This document shows positions 1 to 6,974 of a stretch of 12,007 nt of DNA, one piece after another. Every line of letters starts with the position of its first letter. The first letter of the stretch is position 1. The DNA is from Syntrophaceae bacterium (GTDB lineage Bacteria > Desulfobacterota > Syntrophia > Syntrophales > UBA2185), in contig JAFNGM010000274.1 in NCBI GenBank assembly GCA_017885225.1, positions 24,035-36,041 of the forward strand, written 5' to 3'. A program made the translations under genes and the position numbers. Below the pieces are notes generated by a model that saw nothing but the letters and a program-made list of their open reading frames with translations, was not told where the DNA came from and did no database searches.

Positions 1-1278
1 CCTGAGTGGAGAAATAATATTACAGACCCTGAAGTCTGGAAAAACGTGCAGGACATTCCCGACTCCCAGCTGTGGGATACCCGGTATGAACTTAAGCAAA
101 AATTGCTCAATTTTCTCAGGGAGTATCTCTCCACCCACTGGCTGAAATATGGGTATACAAAAACGTGGCGGGAAGAGTTTTTTTCCAAAATTAATCCGGC
201 TGCGTTGATCATAGGTTTCGCGCGGAGGTTTGCGCCTTACAAACGCGCTGACATGCTTTTTTATGACCTGGACCGCCTCGACAGAATTTTAAATAATCCC
301 ACTCGCCCCGTTCATATTATCTTTGCCGGAAAAGCGCACCCGAATGACGAAATGGGAAAGGGCATTATTAAGAGGGTTATCGACGTCTGCAGGGATGAGC
401 GATTCAGAGGCAAGATATTTTTTATAGAGGACTATAACATCGACATAGCCCGTCGGCTCGTTCAGGGGGTCGATGTGTGGCTGAATACGCCGCGAAGGCC
501 TTATGAGGCGAGCGGCACGAGCGGTCAAAAGGTTGTCGCGAATGGGGTGCTTAATGTAAGCATTGCCGATGGGTGGTGGTGTGAGGGCTATGATGGGACA
601 AATGGCTGGACAATTGGGCCTGTGGTGAAGGGATATTCTCCGGAAAGAATGAATGCTGATGAGGATGACGGCCAGTCACTTTACACAGCACTTGAGAATT
701 CCGTGATACCCACATTCTATAATCGGGAGATATCGGGACTCCCGGAAAAATGGATCAGTATGATAAAGAAATCCATGCAAACTCTTATGCCGAAATTCAG
801 TACGGAAAGGATGCTTCTCGAATACTACCATAAAATGTATCTGCCCACGGCGGAAAGAGAGCACGAACTCTATATGAGTTCGCACAAGGTGGCCCGTGAA
901 CTCGCCGACTGGAAACGCAAAATTCCCACGCGCTTTTCCTCCCTCAGGCTGCTGGATGTCAGCATTGAGGGGATCCATGGGGATACAGTGTTGGTTGATC
1001 AACCGCTGACCATAAACGCACGAATTGATCCGGGAAAGGTGGAACCTAGCGAAATTTTAGTGGAGCTGGTAATCGGGAAGAAGGATGGGTATGAATTTGC
1101 CGGCACTCCGGATTGTGTACCTTTACATGTAGCGGAAAAGACACCCGAAGGGATCCTGATATATTCGGCGGAATACATTGTCAAGTATAATGGCCCTTAC
1201 CTCTATGGCGTCCGGGTACTGCCGTATCATGAAAATCTTGCCGCCAAGCAGGAAACAGGCCTGATCCTCTGGGCGTGA
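1..1278 (+). CDS. glgP: alpha-glucan phosphorylase, C-terminal half (5' end outside window)
   Basis: This GT35 enzyme releases glucose-1-phosphate from alpha-1,4-glucans in the cytoplasm. The frame is open from base 1, so the GTG at 46 is an internal codon, not a start. About 425 codons are visible, roughly half of the usual 700-850 residues. Counting from base 46, residues 57-68 (GFARRFAPYKRA) and 90-101 (HIIFAGKAHPND) are nucleotide/phosphate-binding segments of the C-terminal glycosyltransferase lobe. Residues 154-162 (EASGTSGQK) hold the expected PLP-binding lysine (codon 529-531), followed by NGVLNVSIADGWWCEGY. From about residue 300 a beta-rich tail follows, as in the TIGR02094-type phosphorylases found in archaea, Thermotoga and many anaerobes rather than the classic muscle/E. 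coli type. The family is secure; the exact glucan substrate is not visible. Confidence 0.93.
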   Translation, partial: PEWRNNITDPEVWKNVQDIPDSQLWDTRYELKQKLLNFLREYLSTHWLKYGYTKTWREEFFSKINPAALIIGFARRFAPYKRADMLFYDLDRLDRILNNPTRPVHIIFAGKAHPNDEMGKGIIKRVIDVCRDERFRGKIFFIEDYNIDIARRLVQGVDVWLNTPRRPYEASGTSGQKVVANGVLNVSIADGWWCEGYDGTNGWTIGPVVKGYSPERMNADEDDGQSLYTALENSVIPTFYNREISGLPEKWISMIKKSMQTLMPKFSTERMLLEYYHKMYLPTAEREHELYMSSHKVARELADWKRKIPTRFSSLRLLDVSIEGIHGDTVLVDQPLTINARIDPGKVEPSEILVELVIGKKDGYEFAGTPDCVPLHVAEKTPEGILIYSAEYIVKYNGPYLYGVRVLPYHENLAAKQETGLILWA

Positions 1279-1301
1279 TATAAATGTGCCTCCCTCGCTA
1301 T

Positions 1302-1317
1302 CCCCCGCTGGCGGGGG
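1302..1317. other. GC-rich hairpin between convergent genes
   Basis: CCCCCG (1302-1307) and CGGGGG (1312-1317) form a perfect 6-bp stem with a CTGG loop, 23 bases after the phosphorylase stop and in the short gap to the convergent DUF2905 gene. No T tract follows on either strand, so a standard intrinsic terminator is not supported. It could be a short REP-like unit or a transcript 3'-end stabiliser. Confidence 0.4.
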
Positions 1318-1379
1318 CAGTGGGTGGTATACGCTCTACCCTCCACTCAAATGAGACACCAATGTGAAGCCTGTTTTTT

Positions 1380-1604
1380 TTATTTGCGGCTGATGAACAA
1401 TACAATGATCGTGAGAATAATGCTGACGACAATGCTTGTAGCCAGGGGGAAATAGAAGGTAATATTTTTGCTTTTATAGTAGAAATCGCCGGGGAGCCGT
1501 CCTATCCAGGGTATTTTTCCTCCCAGCAGGAAAAGCACTCCAATGCCTGCGATGACGAGACCGATGATGAGGAGAACTTTGCCGATACCGGATACATCAA
1601 ACAT
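1380..1604 (-). CDS. DUF2905 family small membrane protein
   Basis: A 74-residue protein with two hydrophobic segments: residues about 6-25 (GKVLLIIGLVIAGIGVLFLL) and about 49-71 (FPLATSIVVSIILTIIVLF). Between them is the loop GGKIPWIGRLPGDFYYKSKN; the IGRLPGDF core is characteristic of DUF2905 proteins, which have no established function. I chose the ATG at 1604, giving MFDVSG, over an upstream TTG at 1631. The extra N-terminus from that TTG would run into a repeat tract and has no family support. There is no strong ribosome binding site before either. The gene is convergent with the phosphorylase, and no operon partner is evident. Confidence 0.85.
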   Translation of the reverse strand: MFDVSGIGKVLLIIGLVIAGIGVLFLLGGKIPWIGRLPGDFYYKSKNITFYFPLATSIVVSIILTIIVLFISRK

Positions 1605-1630
1605 ACAATTTAGTTGTAAAAAAGGATTCA

Positions 1631-1681
1631 AGGATTCGAGGGTCTAAGGGTCCAAGGGTTGTAGCTTTTCACTCGAATCCT
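1631..1681. repeat. inverted repeat within a short tandem-like tract
   Basis: AGGATTCGAG (1631-1640) and CTCGAATCCT (1672-1681) are a perfect 10-bp inverted pair. The bases from about 1621 to 1660 are a degenerate tract of GGATTC, AAGG and AAGGG-like units. This has the look of a small dispersed intergenic repeat. It lies just upstream of the DUF2905 gene and could be part of its leader. Confidence 0.45.
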
Positions 1682-1728
1682 CGGCCCGGTGACTCTTAAT
1701 CCTGAAGATTATATCAACATTATATTAA

Positions 1729-1764
1729 AGATTTCTCGGTCACTCCGTTCCTTCGAAATGACAT
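1729..1764. repeat. REP-like fragment (TTTCTCGG...TTCGAAATGACA)
   Basis: The sequence at 1732-1763 runs TTTCTCGGTCACTCCGTTCC then TTCGAAATGACA. It resembles one arm of short dispersed elements common in intergenic DNA of environmental anaerobes. Only one arm is seen here, so it may be a decayed copy. The match is from memory of the pattern, not from a search. Confidence 0.3.
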
Positions 1765-1809
1765 CCTTTTATGCAGGTTGGCATTAGATTATTTTTTGAT
1801 ATACCATAA

Positions 1810-1947
1810 TTATGCCCAGGTGATGGGTATTTTTTTGTCAAAATCCGGTGTAATCGTCTGATCATTCACTTCCTGAGTGAAGATATTCTCAAATCCCATG
1901 TCGAGGGCATAATTGATCACATGTTCGTATTCCGCGCTGGTACCCAT
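1810..1947 (-). pseudogene. orphan C-terminal fragment, possibly radical SAM enzyme
   Basis: A 45-codon frame starts at ATG 1947 and ends in TAA at 1810. It encodes a well-formed protein C-terminus containing SAEYEHVINYALDMGFENIF, then TQEVND and TPDFDKKIPITW. The amphipathic helix, GFENIF strand and PDFD tail resemble the end of COG1313-type radical SAM proteins (putative pyruvate formate-lyase activating enzyme-like). That assignment is inference from pattern memory. Two stops (TAG, TAA) close the frame just upstream, where the patatin gene's 3' end lies 13 bases away. The catalytic N-terminal part, including any CxxxCxxC cluster motif, is absent. No ribosome binding site is evident. It could instead be an unrelated small gene. 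Confidence 0.45.
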
Positions 1948-1960
1948 GTGCGACTGTACC

Positions 1961-3037
1961 TCACTTTACTTCTATCTTTTCCAGAACGTTCCTTATCTTT
2001 TTGCTTTCTACCAGTTCCAGAAAATCTTCTCCCAGGGGTACTGCGCATCGGACCGCTTCCCACCAGTTTCTGATACGGGTGGCAGGGTCGTCGATGAAAA
2101 GTACAAAATCGTCACGATCGGGAACTTTACCTCCCGGAAGCCGACCTATGAACGTGTCGGAAGGGTGAATCATCAGCACGTTATTAAGAATGTCGGCGTT
2201 CGGCCTGCGGTAAGTAAGCCTCTTATCCAGCCAGCCCGGTATAATCCGCTCCTGATGGTTAAAGAAAAGTATGATATCATCATCCGTTTGTGAATAGTTA
2301 TGGGTCAGATGATAATCAATGAGGCCGCCATCCCTGTATATCCCGTTCGGCGCCCCGTAAATATTTTTAATGCCGGCGACGACCAGTGGAATAGCACCGG
2401 ATGCCATAAGGGCATACTTGAAATTGATCTCGTTCAGCCGAATGAACCGTCCCTGGAAACCCGGGACGAGGCAAAAGTGCGGCGGCTTCGGCCCGTTGTA
2501 AAATACAACCCGCTCGGCGAAATCATGAATGTATGAGCGGTTGACGGCATTGAAGAGAAAGCACATCCCGAGGCCGAGCTGCTGCACCCATTTCAATTCA
2601 GAGGCCACGAGGTTTTTTGCACGGGCCGTAATAATTGCCAGACGATATTTCTTATTACCCAGGGCAAAGGGGAGCGCATCGTCTTCTACATAATTATTGA
2701 TAATGCTTTTCAGCGAATCAAGCACGTCGACAGGGGTATCACCCCTTCTGTATGTTGTGCCGATATAAGATTCCATGAGGTTGCGATAACTATTTTCCGG
2801 CTCAGGTTGAAGCCAGGCGGCAAGCCTCCATGCACCTGCCGAAGCACCGACGAGATGCACTGCCTTTGCACATCCAAGAACGCCTTCTTTTAACAGTGTA
2901 AGATCGAAACCACTGGCAATGAGCCAGCGGGGGCCTGTCGCCGGACCGAAATACGTTGTGATGCGGTCAAACTGAAAGCCGCCATCCATGATTATTTCGT
3001 ATGCCCTTTTTCCTGCCTTGATACAGATACTACTCAT
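1961..3037 (-). CDS. patatin-like phospholipase family protein
   Basis: A 358-residue predicted serine acyl hydrolase acting on lipid esters. The nucleophile elbow is GASAG (residues 64-68, Ser66) and the catalytic-dyad aspartate is in the DGG motif (residues 236-238, Asp236). ASGAIP (212-217) matches the conserved ASxAxP block of patatins. Near residues 31-45, GPATGPRWLIASGFD corresponds to the oxyanion-side segment in the subfamily that reads G-A-S-G-G-P-K-W-L rather than the canonical GGGxxG. No signal peptide or transmembrane segment is seen, so it is probably cytoplasmic or peripheral at the inner membrane. The gene stands alone on the minus strand, behind a leader of about 160 bases if the candidate promoter at 3199-3228 is used. 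There is no strong Shine-Dalgarno at the ATG. The substrate cannot be read from the sequence. Confidence 0.85.
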   Translation of the reverse strand: MSSICIKAGKRAYEIIMDGGFQFDRITTYFGPATGPRWLIASGFDLTLLKEGVLGCAKAVHLVGASAGAWRLAAWLQPEPENSYRNLMESYIGTTYRRGDTPVDVLDSLKSIINNYVEDDALPFALGNKKYRLAIITARAKNLVASELKWVQQLGLGMCFLFNAVNRSYIHDFAERVVFYNGPKPPHFCLVPGFQGRFIRLNEINFKYALMASGAIPLVVAGIKNIYGAPNGIYRDGGLIDYHLTHNYSQTDDDIILFFNHQERIIPGWLDKRLTYRRPNADILNNVLMIHPSDTFIGRLPGGKVPDRDDFVLFIDDPATRIRNWWEAVRCAVPLGEDFLELVESKKIRNVLEKIEVK

Positions 3038-3073
3038 TGTCGTAAGATGTGTGCTTCACCGTTCTGAAACTTC

Positions 3074-3091
3074 ATATAAAATATTTTATAT
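3074..3091. promoter_or_regulatory. 18-bp perfect AT palindrome upstream of patatin gene
   Basis: ATATAAAATATTTTATAT is a perfect dyad 37 bases before the patatin start. It also contains a TATAAA that could serve as a -10 box on the minus strand. It may be an operator or simply an AT-rich melting site. Confidence 0.35.
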
Positions 3092-3099
3092 ACAAAGAC

Positions 3100-3150
3100 T
3101 TACCGAAAATGGCTACAAATGCCCTTGACACTGCCCAGGACGTTCGGTAA
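3100..3150. promoter_or_regulatory. 8-bp inverted repeat pair TTACCGAA / TTCGGTAA
   Basis: TTACCGAA (3100-3107) and TTCGGTAA (3143-3150) are exact reverse complements separated by 35 bases. The right copy overlaps the -10 region of a candidate plus-strand promoter (TTGACA at 3125-3130, 17-base spacer, TAATGT at 3148-3153). A looping or paired-site regulator is possible. The same stretch also holds the 12-bp palindrome AGGTAATTACCT at 3167-3178. Confidence 0.3.
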
Positions 3151-3153
3151 TGT
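3125..3153 (+). promoter_or_regulatory. candidate sigma-70 promoter toward proA
   Basis: A perfect -35 box TTGACA (3125-3130) is followed after 17 bases by TAATGT (3148-3153), four of six matches to TATAAT. It would give a leader of about 270 bases for proA that crosses the inverted-repeat element at 3267-3407. Distance and box quality make this tentative. Confidence 0.35.
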
Positions 3154-3198
3154 AACTCATCTGAAAAGGTAATTACCTGCTGCCTGTGTTTGTTGGCG

Positions 3199-3228
3199 TT
3201 AATACATAAACAGGGCAAGTTTTGTCAA
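3199..3228 (-). promoter_or_regulatory. candidate sigma-70 promoter toward patatin gene
   Basis: On the minus strand, TTGACA (3228-3223) is followed after 18 bases by TATTAA (3204-3199). It points to the patatin gene with a leader of about 160 bases containing the AT palindrome. Confidence 0.35.
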
Positions 3229-3266
3229 TGGCTATTGTTGATGACATTGTAAAAAATTCCGTGCAT

Positions 3267-3407
3267 AGTGTAGTGCGTCCAACGCTTCTTTACATTAATT
3301 CTAAAGCCGTCATTCCCGCGAAAGCGGGAATCCAGCCTATAAATACTGGATTCCGGGTCAAGCCCGGAATGACAATCTAAGTAAAGGGATTTATGACGCA
3401 CTGCACT
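3267..3407. repeat. nested inverted-repeat (MITE/REP-like) element upstream of proA
   Basis: The core at 3309-3373 is a near-palindrome of two hairpins. ATTCCCGCGAAAGCGGGAAT and ATTCCGGGTCAAGCCCGGAAT are enclosed by GTCATTCC/GGAATGAC and CCAG/CTGG, around a TATAAATA centre. An outer pair surrounds it. Left arm 3272-3293 is AGTGCGT, nine bases, CTTTAC; right arm 3381-3402 is GTAAAG, nine bases, ACGCACT. These are reverse complements with identical spacing, plus four more paired bases beyond (AGTG at 3267-3270 with CACT at 3404-3407). Elements of the GTCATTCCCGC type are common dispersed repeats in proteobacteria. It encodes no protein and would fold into a long cruciform or RNA stem just before proA. 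Confidence 0.75.
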
Positions 3408-3428
3408 GGAGTCAATAAAGGATCTTGC

Positions 3429-4685
3429 ATGAATATCAGATCCCAGATTGGAGAAATAGCAAAAAGAGCAAAAACCGCTTCTACCATACTCGCCCGGATG
3501 CCCTCGGATATAAAAGACAGAGTACTCTTAGAAATGGCAGAGGAGCTTATAAGGCAGTCTGGCGCGCTGATGAAAGAAAATGCGAAAGACCTGCAATGCG
3601 CCGGGCAGATGGGTATCCCGGCGGCTATGATAGACAGGCTCGCGCTGAAAGAAAGCACCATTGAAGGCATTGCCAAAGGCCTGAGAGAAGTTGCCGCCCT
3701 GCCGGACCCCGTCGGCAAGGTGACATCTATGTGGCGAAGACCGAACGGTCTCCTCGTGGGAAGAATGAGGATACCCCTGGGTGTTATCGGCATTATCTAT
3801 GAAGCCCGTCCTAACGTGACGGTTGATGCCGCCGCCCTCTGCCTGAAATCCGGTAACGCCGTCATTTTAAGGGGGGGGTCGGAGGCAATACACTCGAATA
3901 TCGCCATCGCGGATATTCTCCAAAGCGTCCTGAGAAGGGGAGCAATTCCGGAAGACGCCATCCAGGTGATCCCTATCACGGAAAGGGAAGCTGTCCACGA
4001 GATGCTGCAGCGCGAGGAGTATATAGACCTGATCATTCCACGGGGAGGAGAAGATCTCATCAGGGCTGTCGTGAATGAGTCGAAGATTCCGGTTATCAAA
4101 CACTACAAAGGAGTCTGCCACATATTCGTTGATGCCAGTGCAGATTTCGACATGGCCGCAACTATCTGCATGAATGCGAAAACCCAGCGCCCCGGAGTCT
4201 GCAATGCCATGGAGACCCTCCTTGTCCATCAGGATAGAGCAGCACGCTTCCTTCCGGAGGTGGCGCGCCGTCTTCAGAATGCGGGTGTTGTTTTAAAAGG
4301 TTGCGAGAGAACAAGGAAAATCCTTACAGATATTGAGAAGGCCGAAGAGGATGACTGGTACCGGGAATACCTCGATCTTATTTTATCCGTGCGAGTCGTA
4401 AATGACATCAACGAAGCAATTGCCCACATTGAAAAGTACGGGTCCCTCCACACGGAATCGATTATTACGAACGATTATCAGAATGCCCAGCGGTTTTTAC
4501 AGGAAGTCAACTCCTCCACGGTGCTCGTGAATGCGTCAACACGCTTCAGTGACGGTTTTGAGCTCGGCCTGGGCGCGGAAATAGGAATAAGCACCACGAA
4601 GCTCCACGCCTTCGGGCCTATGGGACTGGAAGAGCTGACTACAACGAAATTTATTATTTATGGAAATGGACAGGTGAGGACATGA
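3429..4685 (+). CDS. proA: gamma-glutamyl phosphate reductase
   Basis: ProA reduces gamma-glutamyl phosphate to glutamate-5-semialdehyde with NADPH, the second step of proline synthesis in the cytoplasm. The 418-residue product matches the usual length of about 417. Cys258 in [12 protein letters not shown] is the catalytic cysteine of this aldehyde-dehydrogenase-superfamily enzyme. Other family blocks are [20 protein letters not shown] (115-134), LRGGSEA (147-153), [11 protein letters not shown] (221-231) and the C-terminal [17 protein letters not shown] (373-389). I place the start at ATG 3429, after AAAGGA about six bases upstream. An in-frame ATG at 3393 would add 12 residues encoded inside the inverted-repeat element and unlike the family. 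The stop overlaps nadD by ATGA. proB is not in the window. Confidence 0.96.
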   Translation: MNIRSQIGEIAKRAKTASTILARMPSDIKDRVLLEMAEELIRQSGALMKENAKDLQCAGQMGIPAAMIDRLALKESTIEGIAKGLREVAALPDPVGKVTSMWRRPNGLLVGRMRIPLGVIGIIYEARPNVTVDAAALCLKSGNAVILRGGSEAIHSNIAIADILQSVLRRGAIPEDAIQVIPITEREAVHEMLQREEYIDLIIPRGGEDLIRAVVNESKIPVIKHYKGVCHIFVDASADFDMAATICMNAKTQRPGVCNAMETLLVHQDRAARFLPEVARRLQNAGVVLKGCERTRKILTDIEKAEEDDWYREYLDLILSVRVVNDINEAIAHIEKYGSLHTESIITNDYQNAQRFLQEVNSSTVLVNASTRFSDGFELGLGAEIGISTTKLHAFGPMGLEELTTTKFIIYGNGQVRT

Positions 4686-5332
4686 AGTGGGGATTATTGG
4701 GTGGAACATTTGATCCGATTCATAACGGTCATTTACGATGTGCCGAGGAAATTCTGGAAATGTTTGATCTGAACAGGGTTCTTTTTATACCGGCATCCAG
4801 GCCGCCGCACAAAATAGATGCCGCTATTACTTCATTCCACCACCGGGAACAGATGATCATACAGGCGATTGAAGGAAACCCGGTATTTACCTATTCCGAT
4901 GTGGAAAGGCGCCGTGAAGAAAAGTCATATTCTGTGGAAACGGTGGATTTCATTCTGAAGAAGTACATGGAGAACCTGGAAGTGTATTTTATCCTCGGTC
5001 AGGATGCCTTTCATGCCATCCATACATGGAAGGATTGGGATCGACTGCTTCTGATGTGCAATTTTGTCGTGATGACAAGGCCCGGGTATGAGGATAGAGG
5101 GCTGAAACCGATTCTTCCCCCTGATTTTGCCTCACAATTCACTTTTGATGACAATATAAAGGGGTTTAGGGGTCCCACGGGACACGTAATCTATTTCCGG
5201 GGAGTTACATTCCTTGATATCTCATCCAGCGACATCAGGCAAAGGGTGAAAAATGGGAAATCAATTAAATATCTCGTTCCGGAGACAGTCCGACACTATA
5301 TTATGAAGAATTCTCTCTACAAAGGCATCTGA
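4682..5332 (+). CDS. nadD: nicotinate-nucleotide adenylyltransferase
   Basis: NadD joins ATP and nicotinate mononucleotide to give deamido-NAD in NAD synthesis. The 216-residue protein opens with [11 protein letters not shown] (residues 7-17), where His14 and His17 form the T/HxGH-type nucleotidyltransferase signature. It ends with ISSSDIR (180-186), the matching second ATP-binding motif. Segments [10 protein letters not shown] and YFILGQDAF agree with NadD. A good GGTGAGG ribosome binding site lies inside the proA 3' end, and the 4-bp ATGA overlap implies translational coupling. proA-nadD adjacency is common in deltaproteobacteria, where rsfS usually follows. Here rsfS is missing and a TPM-domain gene starts 35 bases on. 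Confidence 0.95.
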   Translation: MKWGLLGGTFDPIHNGHLRCAEEILEMFDLNRVLFIPASRPPHKIDAAITSFHHREQMIIQAIEGNPVFTYSDVERRREEKSYSVETVDFILKKYMENLEVYFILGQDAFHAIHTWKDWDRLLLMCNFVVMTRPGYEDRGLKPILPPDFASQFTFDDNIKGFRGPTGHVIYFRGVTFLDISSSDIRQRVKNGKSIKYLVPETVRHYIMKNSLYKGI

Positions 5333-5367
5333 AACGGAAAAAGGTCCCTATTATTCATCAGTCAATT

Positions 5368-6201
5368 TTGAGTGCTATCAAAAAAAAATCGATTTTACGG
5401 TGGAGTGTTTGCTTCTCAATAGCATGGGGAATTCTTTTATCAATTGTTCCCGTCTCCCCATCGGATGCCGCTGAGATATTTCCCAAACCTGTAGGCGCCG
5501 TCAATGACTTCGCCCGGGTGATTCCTCCGGGTTATAAAAGCCAAATGGAGGGTCTGTCCAGAGAAGTGCTTGCAAAAACGGGGACGGCTATTGTCGTCGC
5601 TACGGTGGAAAGCCTCGGAGACAACGAACTGAATGATTATGTCAACCGCCTCTACAAAGCCTGGGGCGTTGGTAAAAAAGGGCACGACAAGGGGGTCCTG
5701 ATTTTTCTTGCGGTCAAGGAAAGAAAGGTGAGAATCGAAACGGGGTACGGTGTAGAAGGGATTCTTCCCGATGGGCTCGAAGGCGAAATCCTCCGTGAAC
5801 ATGCTATCCCGTTCTTGAGGCAGGGCGACTACGGGAAAGGTCTCTCCAATGTCGTGAACGCCGTCGCGTCCATCGTTGCGAAAGATGCCAAAGTCTCCCT
5901 GACCGGAGGCGTCCCTGTCGATCAGCCGAGAGAGAGAAATGTCCGGCGCGGCAGCGGGTTATTGTTGCCTCTGATCATCATCGCGCTGATCATGATTTCC
6001 CTCATGGGTACAAGACAGGGAAGGGACTTTCTTCCCTGGCTGCTGCTCATTCTGTTCAGCGGAAGTGGCGGAAGAGGAAGCGGTGGTTTTGGAAGCTTTG
6101 GCGGCGGGTATGGAAGTTTCGGCGGTGATTCCGGTGGCGGCGACTTTGGCGGCTTCGGCGGCGGCGAAAGCGGCGGCGGCGGAGCAGGCGGCGATTTTTA
6201 A
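5368..6201 (+). CDS. secreted TPM-domain protein with glycine-rich tail
   Basis: A 277-residue YgcG-like envelope protein of the TPM_phosphatase (PF04536) family. Residues 1-35 are a signal peptide: KKKSILR, a hydrophobic core, and cleavage near SDAA-E. The TPM domain spans about 40-170, with VNDFARVIPP near its start, a conserved TAIVVATV strand, GKKGHDKGVLIFLAVKERKV and the RIETGYGVEG core. Hydrophobic residues 197-213 and 221-230 follow, then a tail of Gly, Ser and Phe (231-277), typical of this family. The start is TTG 5368. No ATG or GTG gives an intact signal peptide and the ribosome binding site is weak, so the start is less certain than the gene. Family members act at the membrane, often with LemA, which is two genes downstream. 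No enzymatic role should be assumed. Confidence 0.85.
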   Translation: MSAIKKKSILRWSVCFSIAWGILLSIVPVSPSDAAEIFPKPVGAVNDFARVIPPGYKSQMEGLSREVLAKTGTAIVVATVESLGDNELNDYVNRLYKAWGVGKKGHDKGVLIFLAVKERKVRIETGYGVEGILPDGLEGEILREHAIPFLRQGDYGKGLSNVVNAVASIVAKDAKVSLTGGVPVDQPRERNVRRGSGLLLPLIIIALIMISLMGTRQGRDFLPWLLLILFSGSGGRGSGGFGSFGGGYGSFGGDSGGGDFGGFGGGESGGGGAGGDF

Positions 6202-6213
6202 TGGAGTAAAAAC

Positions 6214-6945
6214 ATGGCAAAGATACCTGAAAATCCGGCGGAAATATTTCCTGAGATCATCAATGACTACAAAAATATCTTCGGCAATGAACTCGTGTCC
6301 ATTATTCTTTATGGAAGTGGAGCAGGCAGTCATTATATTCCGGGGAAGTCGGATATCAATTTTCTTATAATCCTTTCCGAAAATGCAATTGGCAACCTGA
6401 ATAACGCCATCGGTGCGGTGGCCCGGTGGCGCAAACGGCAAACGGCAATACCTCTCTTTATGACAAAGGCAGAGGTATGTTCTTCCCTCGATTCATATCC
6501 CATTGAATTTCTCACGATGAAAAAACAGTATGTCCTCGTATATGGCGAAGACATACTGGAAGGTTTGTCCTTCGAGCCATCCCGGGTCAGATTGCAATGC
6601 GAGAGAGAGTTGAAAGGGAAGATCCTTCTTTTAAGGAGAGGATTACTGAAAACGGGAGGACAGGCGAAATATGTACGGGAACTTATCAAAGCTTCTCTGA
6701 CGGCATTTGTTTCAATATTTAAAGGGCTCTTATATTTAAAAGGAATTGACATCCCTCATAGCCGACGGGATGTAATCCGTTCTGTTGCGGAGGCGTACTC
6801 TATTGATCAGGATGTCTTTTTGAAATGCGCCGATATAAAGGAAGGGATTGACCGGATTCCATTATCCGAGATTCAGCCTGTCTTTGCGGCCTATCTGCAT
6901 GAAGTCGAAAAACTCGCCACGTGTGTGGATAGTATGAGTGTTTAA
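6214..6945 (+). CDS. nucleotidyltransferase-fold (Pol-beta superfamily) protein
   Basis: A 243-residue protein with a minimal nucleotidyltransferase core: LVSIILYGSGAGSHY (27-41) with the GS motif, then SDINFLIIL (46-54). In active enzymes this motif reads SDxDhxh, the two aspartates binding metal. Here Asp47 is kept but the second position is Asn49 (AAT at 6358-6360), so catalysis is doubtful or altered. The rest is mostly helical, including a segment RELIKASLTAFVSIFKGLLYLKG (about 149-171), like HEPN/helical partners of minimal nucleotidyltransferases. A GGAG sits eight bases before the ATG. It lies 12 bases after the TPM gene and 29 before lemA, so it is co-transcribed with both. I know of no defined role for this gene; a regulatory or protein-modifying function for the TPM/LemA pair is only a guess. 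Confidence 0.75.
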   Translation: MAKIPENPAEIFPEIINDYKNIFGNELVSIILYGSGAGSHYIPGKSDINFLIILSENAIGNLNNAIGAVARWRKRQTAIPLFMTKAEVCSSLDSYPIEFLTMKKQYVLVYGEDILEGLSFEPSRVRLQCERELKGKILLLRRGLLKTGGQAKYVRELIKASLTAFVSIFKGLLYLKGIDIPHSRRDVIRSVAEAYSIDQDVFLKCADIKEGIDRIPLSEIQPVFAAYLHEVEKLATCVDSMSV

Positions 6946-6974
6946 AAATTACAAATTATATCAGGAGGTACGGC

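Noticed and set aside
1302..1317. Bidirectional intrinsic terminator for the convergent pair
   Set aside because: The hairpin is strong, but neither strand has a T tract directly after it.
1605..1631. Extended DUF2905 N-terminus from TTG 1631
   Set aside because: It would be encoded by a repeat tract and does not fit the family N-terminus; ATG 1604 is better.
1621..1660. CRISPR-like short repeats
   Set aside because: Units are only 6-8 bases, degenerate and not separated by spacers.
1913..2536. Plus-strand open frames across the patatin gene
   Set aside because: Antisense shadows; the patatin frame carries GASAG and DGG catalytic motifs.
3377..4229. Minus-strand open frames across proA
   Set aside because: They overlap a certain proA on the opposite strand and lack recognisable domains or ribosome binding sites.
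6065..6441. Ala-rich frames on both strands over the TPM glycine tail
   Set aside because: They are frame-shifted and antisense readings of GGC-rich codons in the glycine-rich tail.
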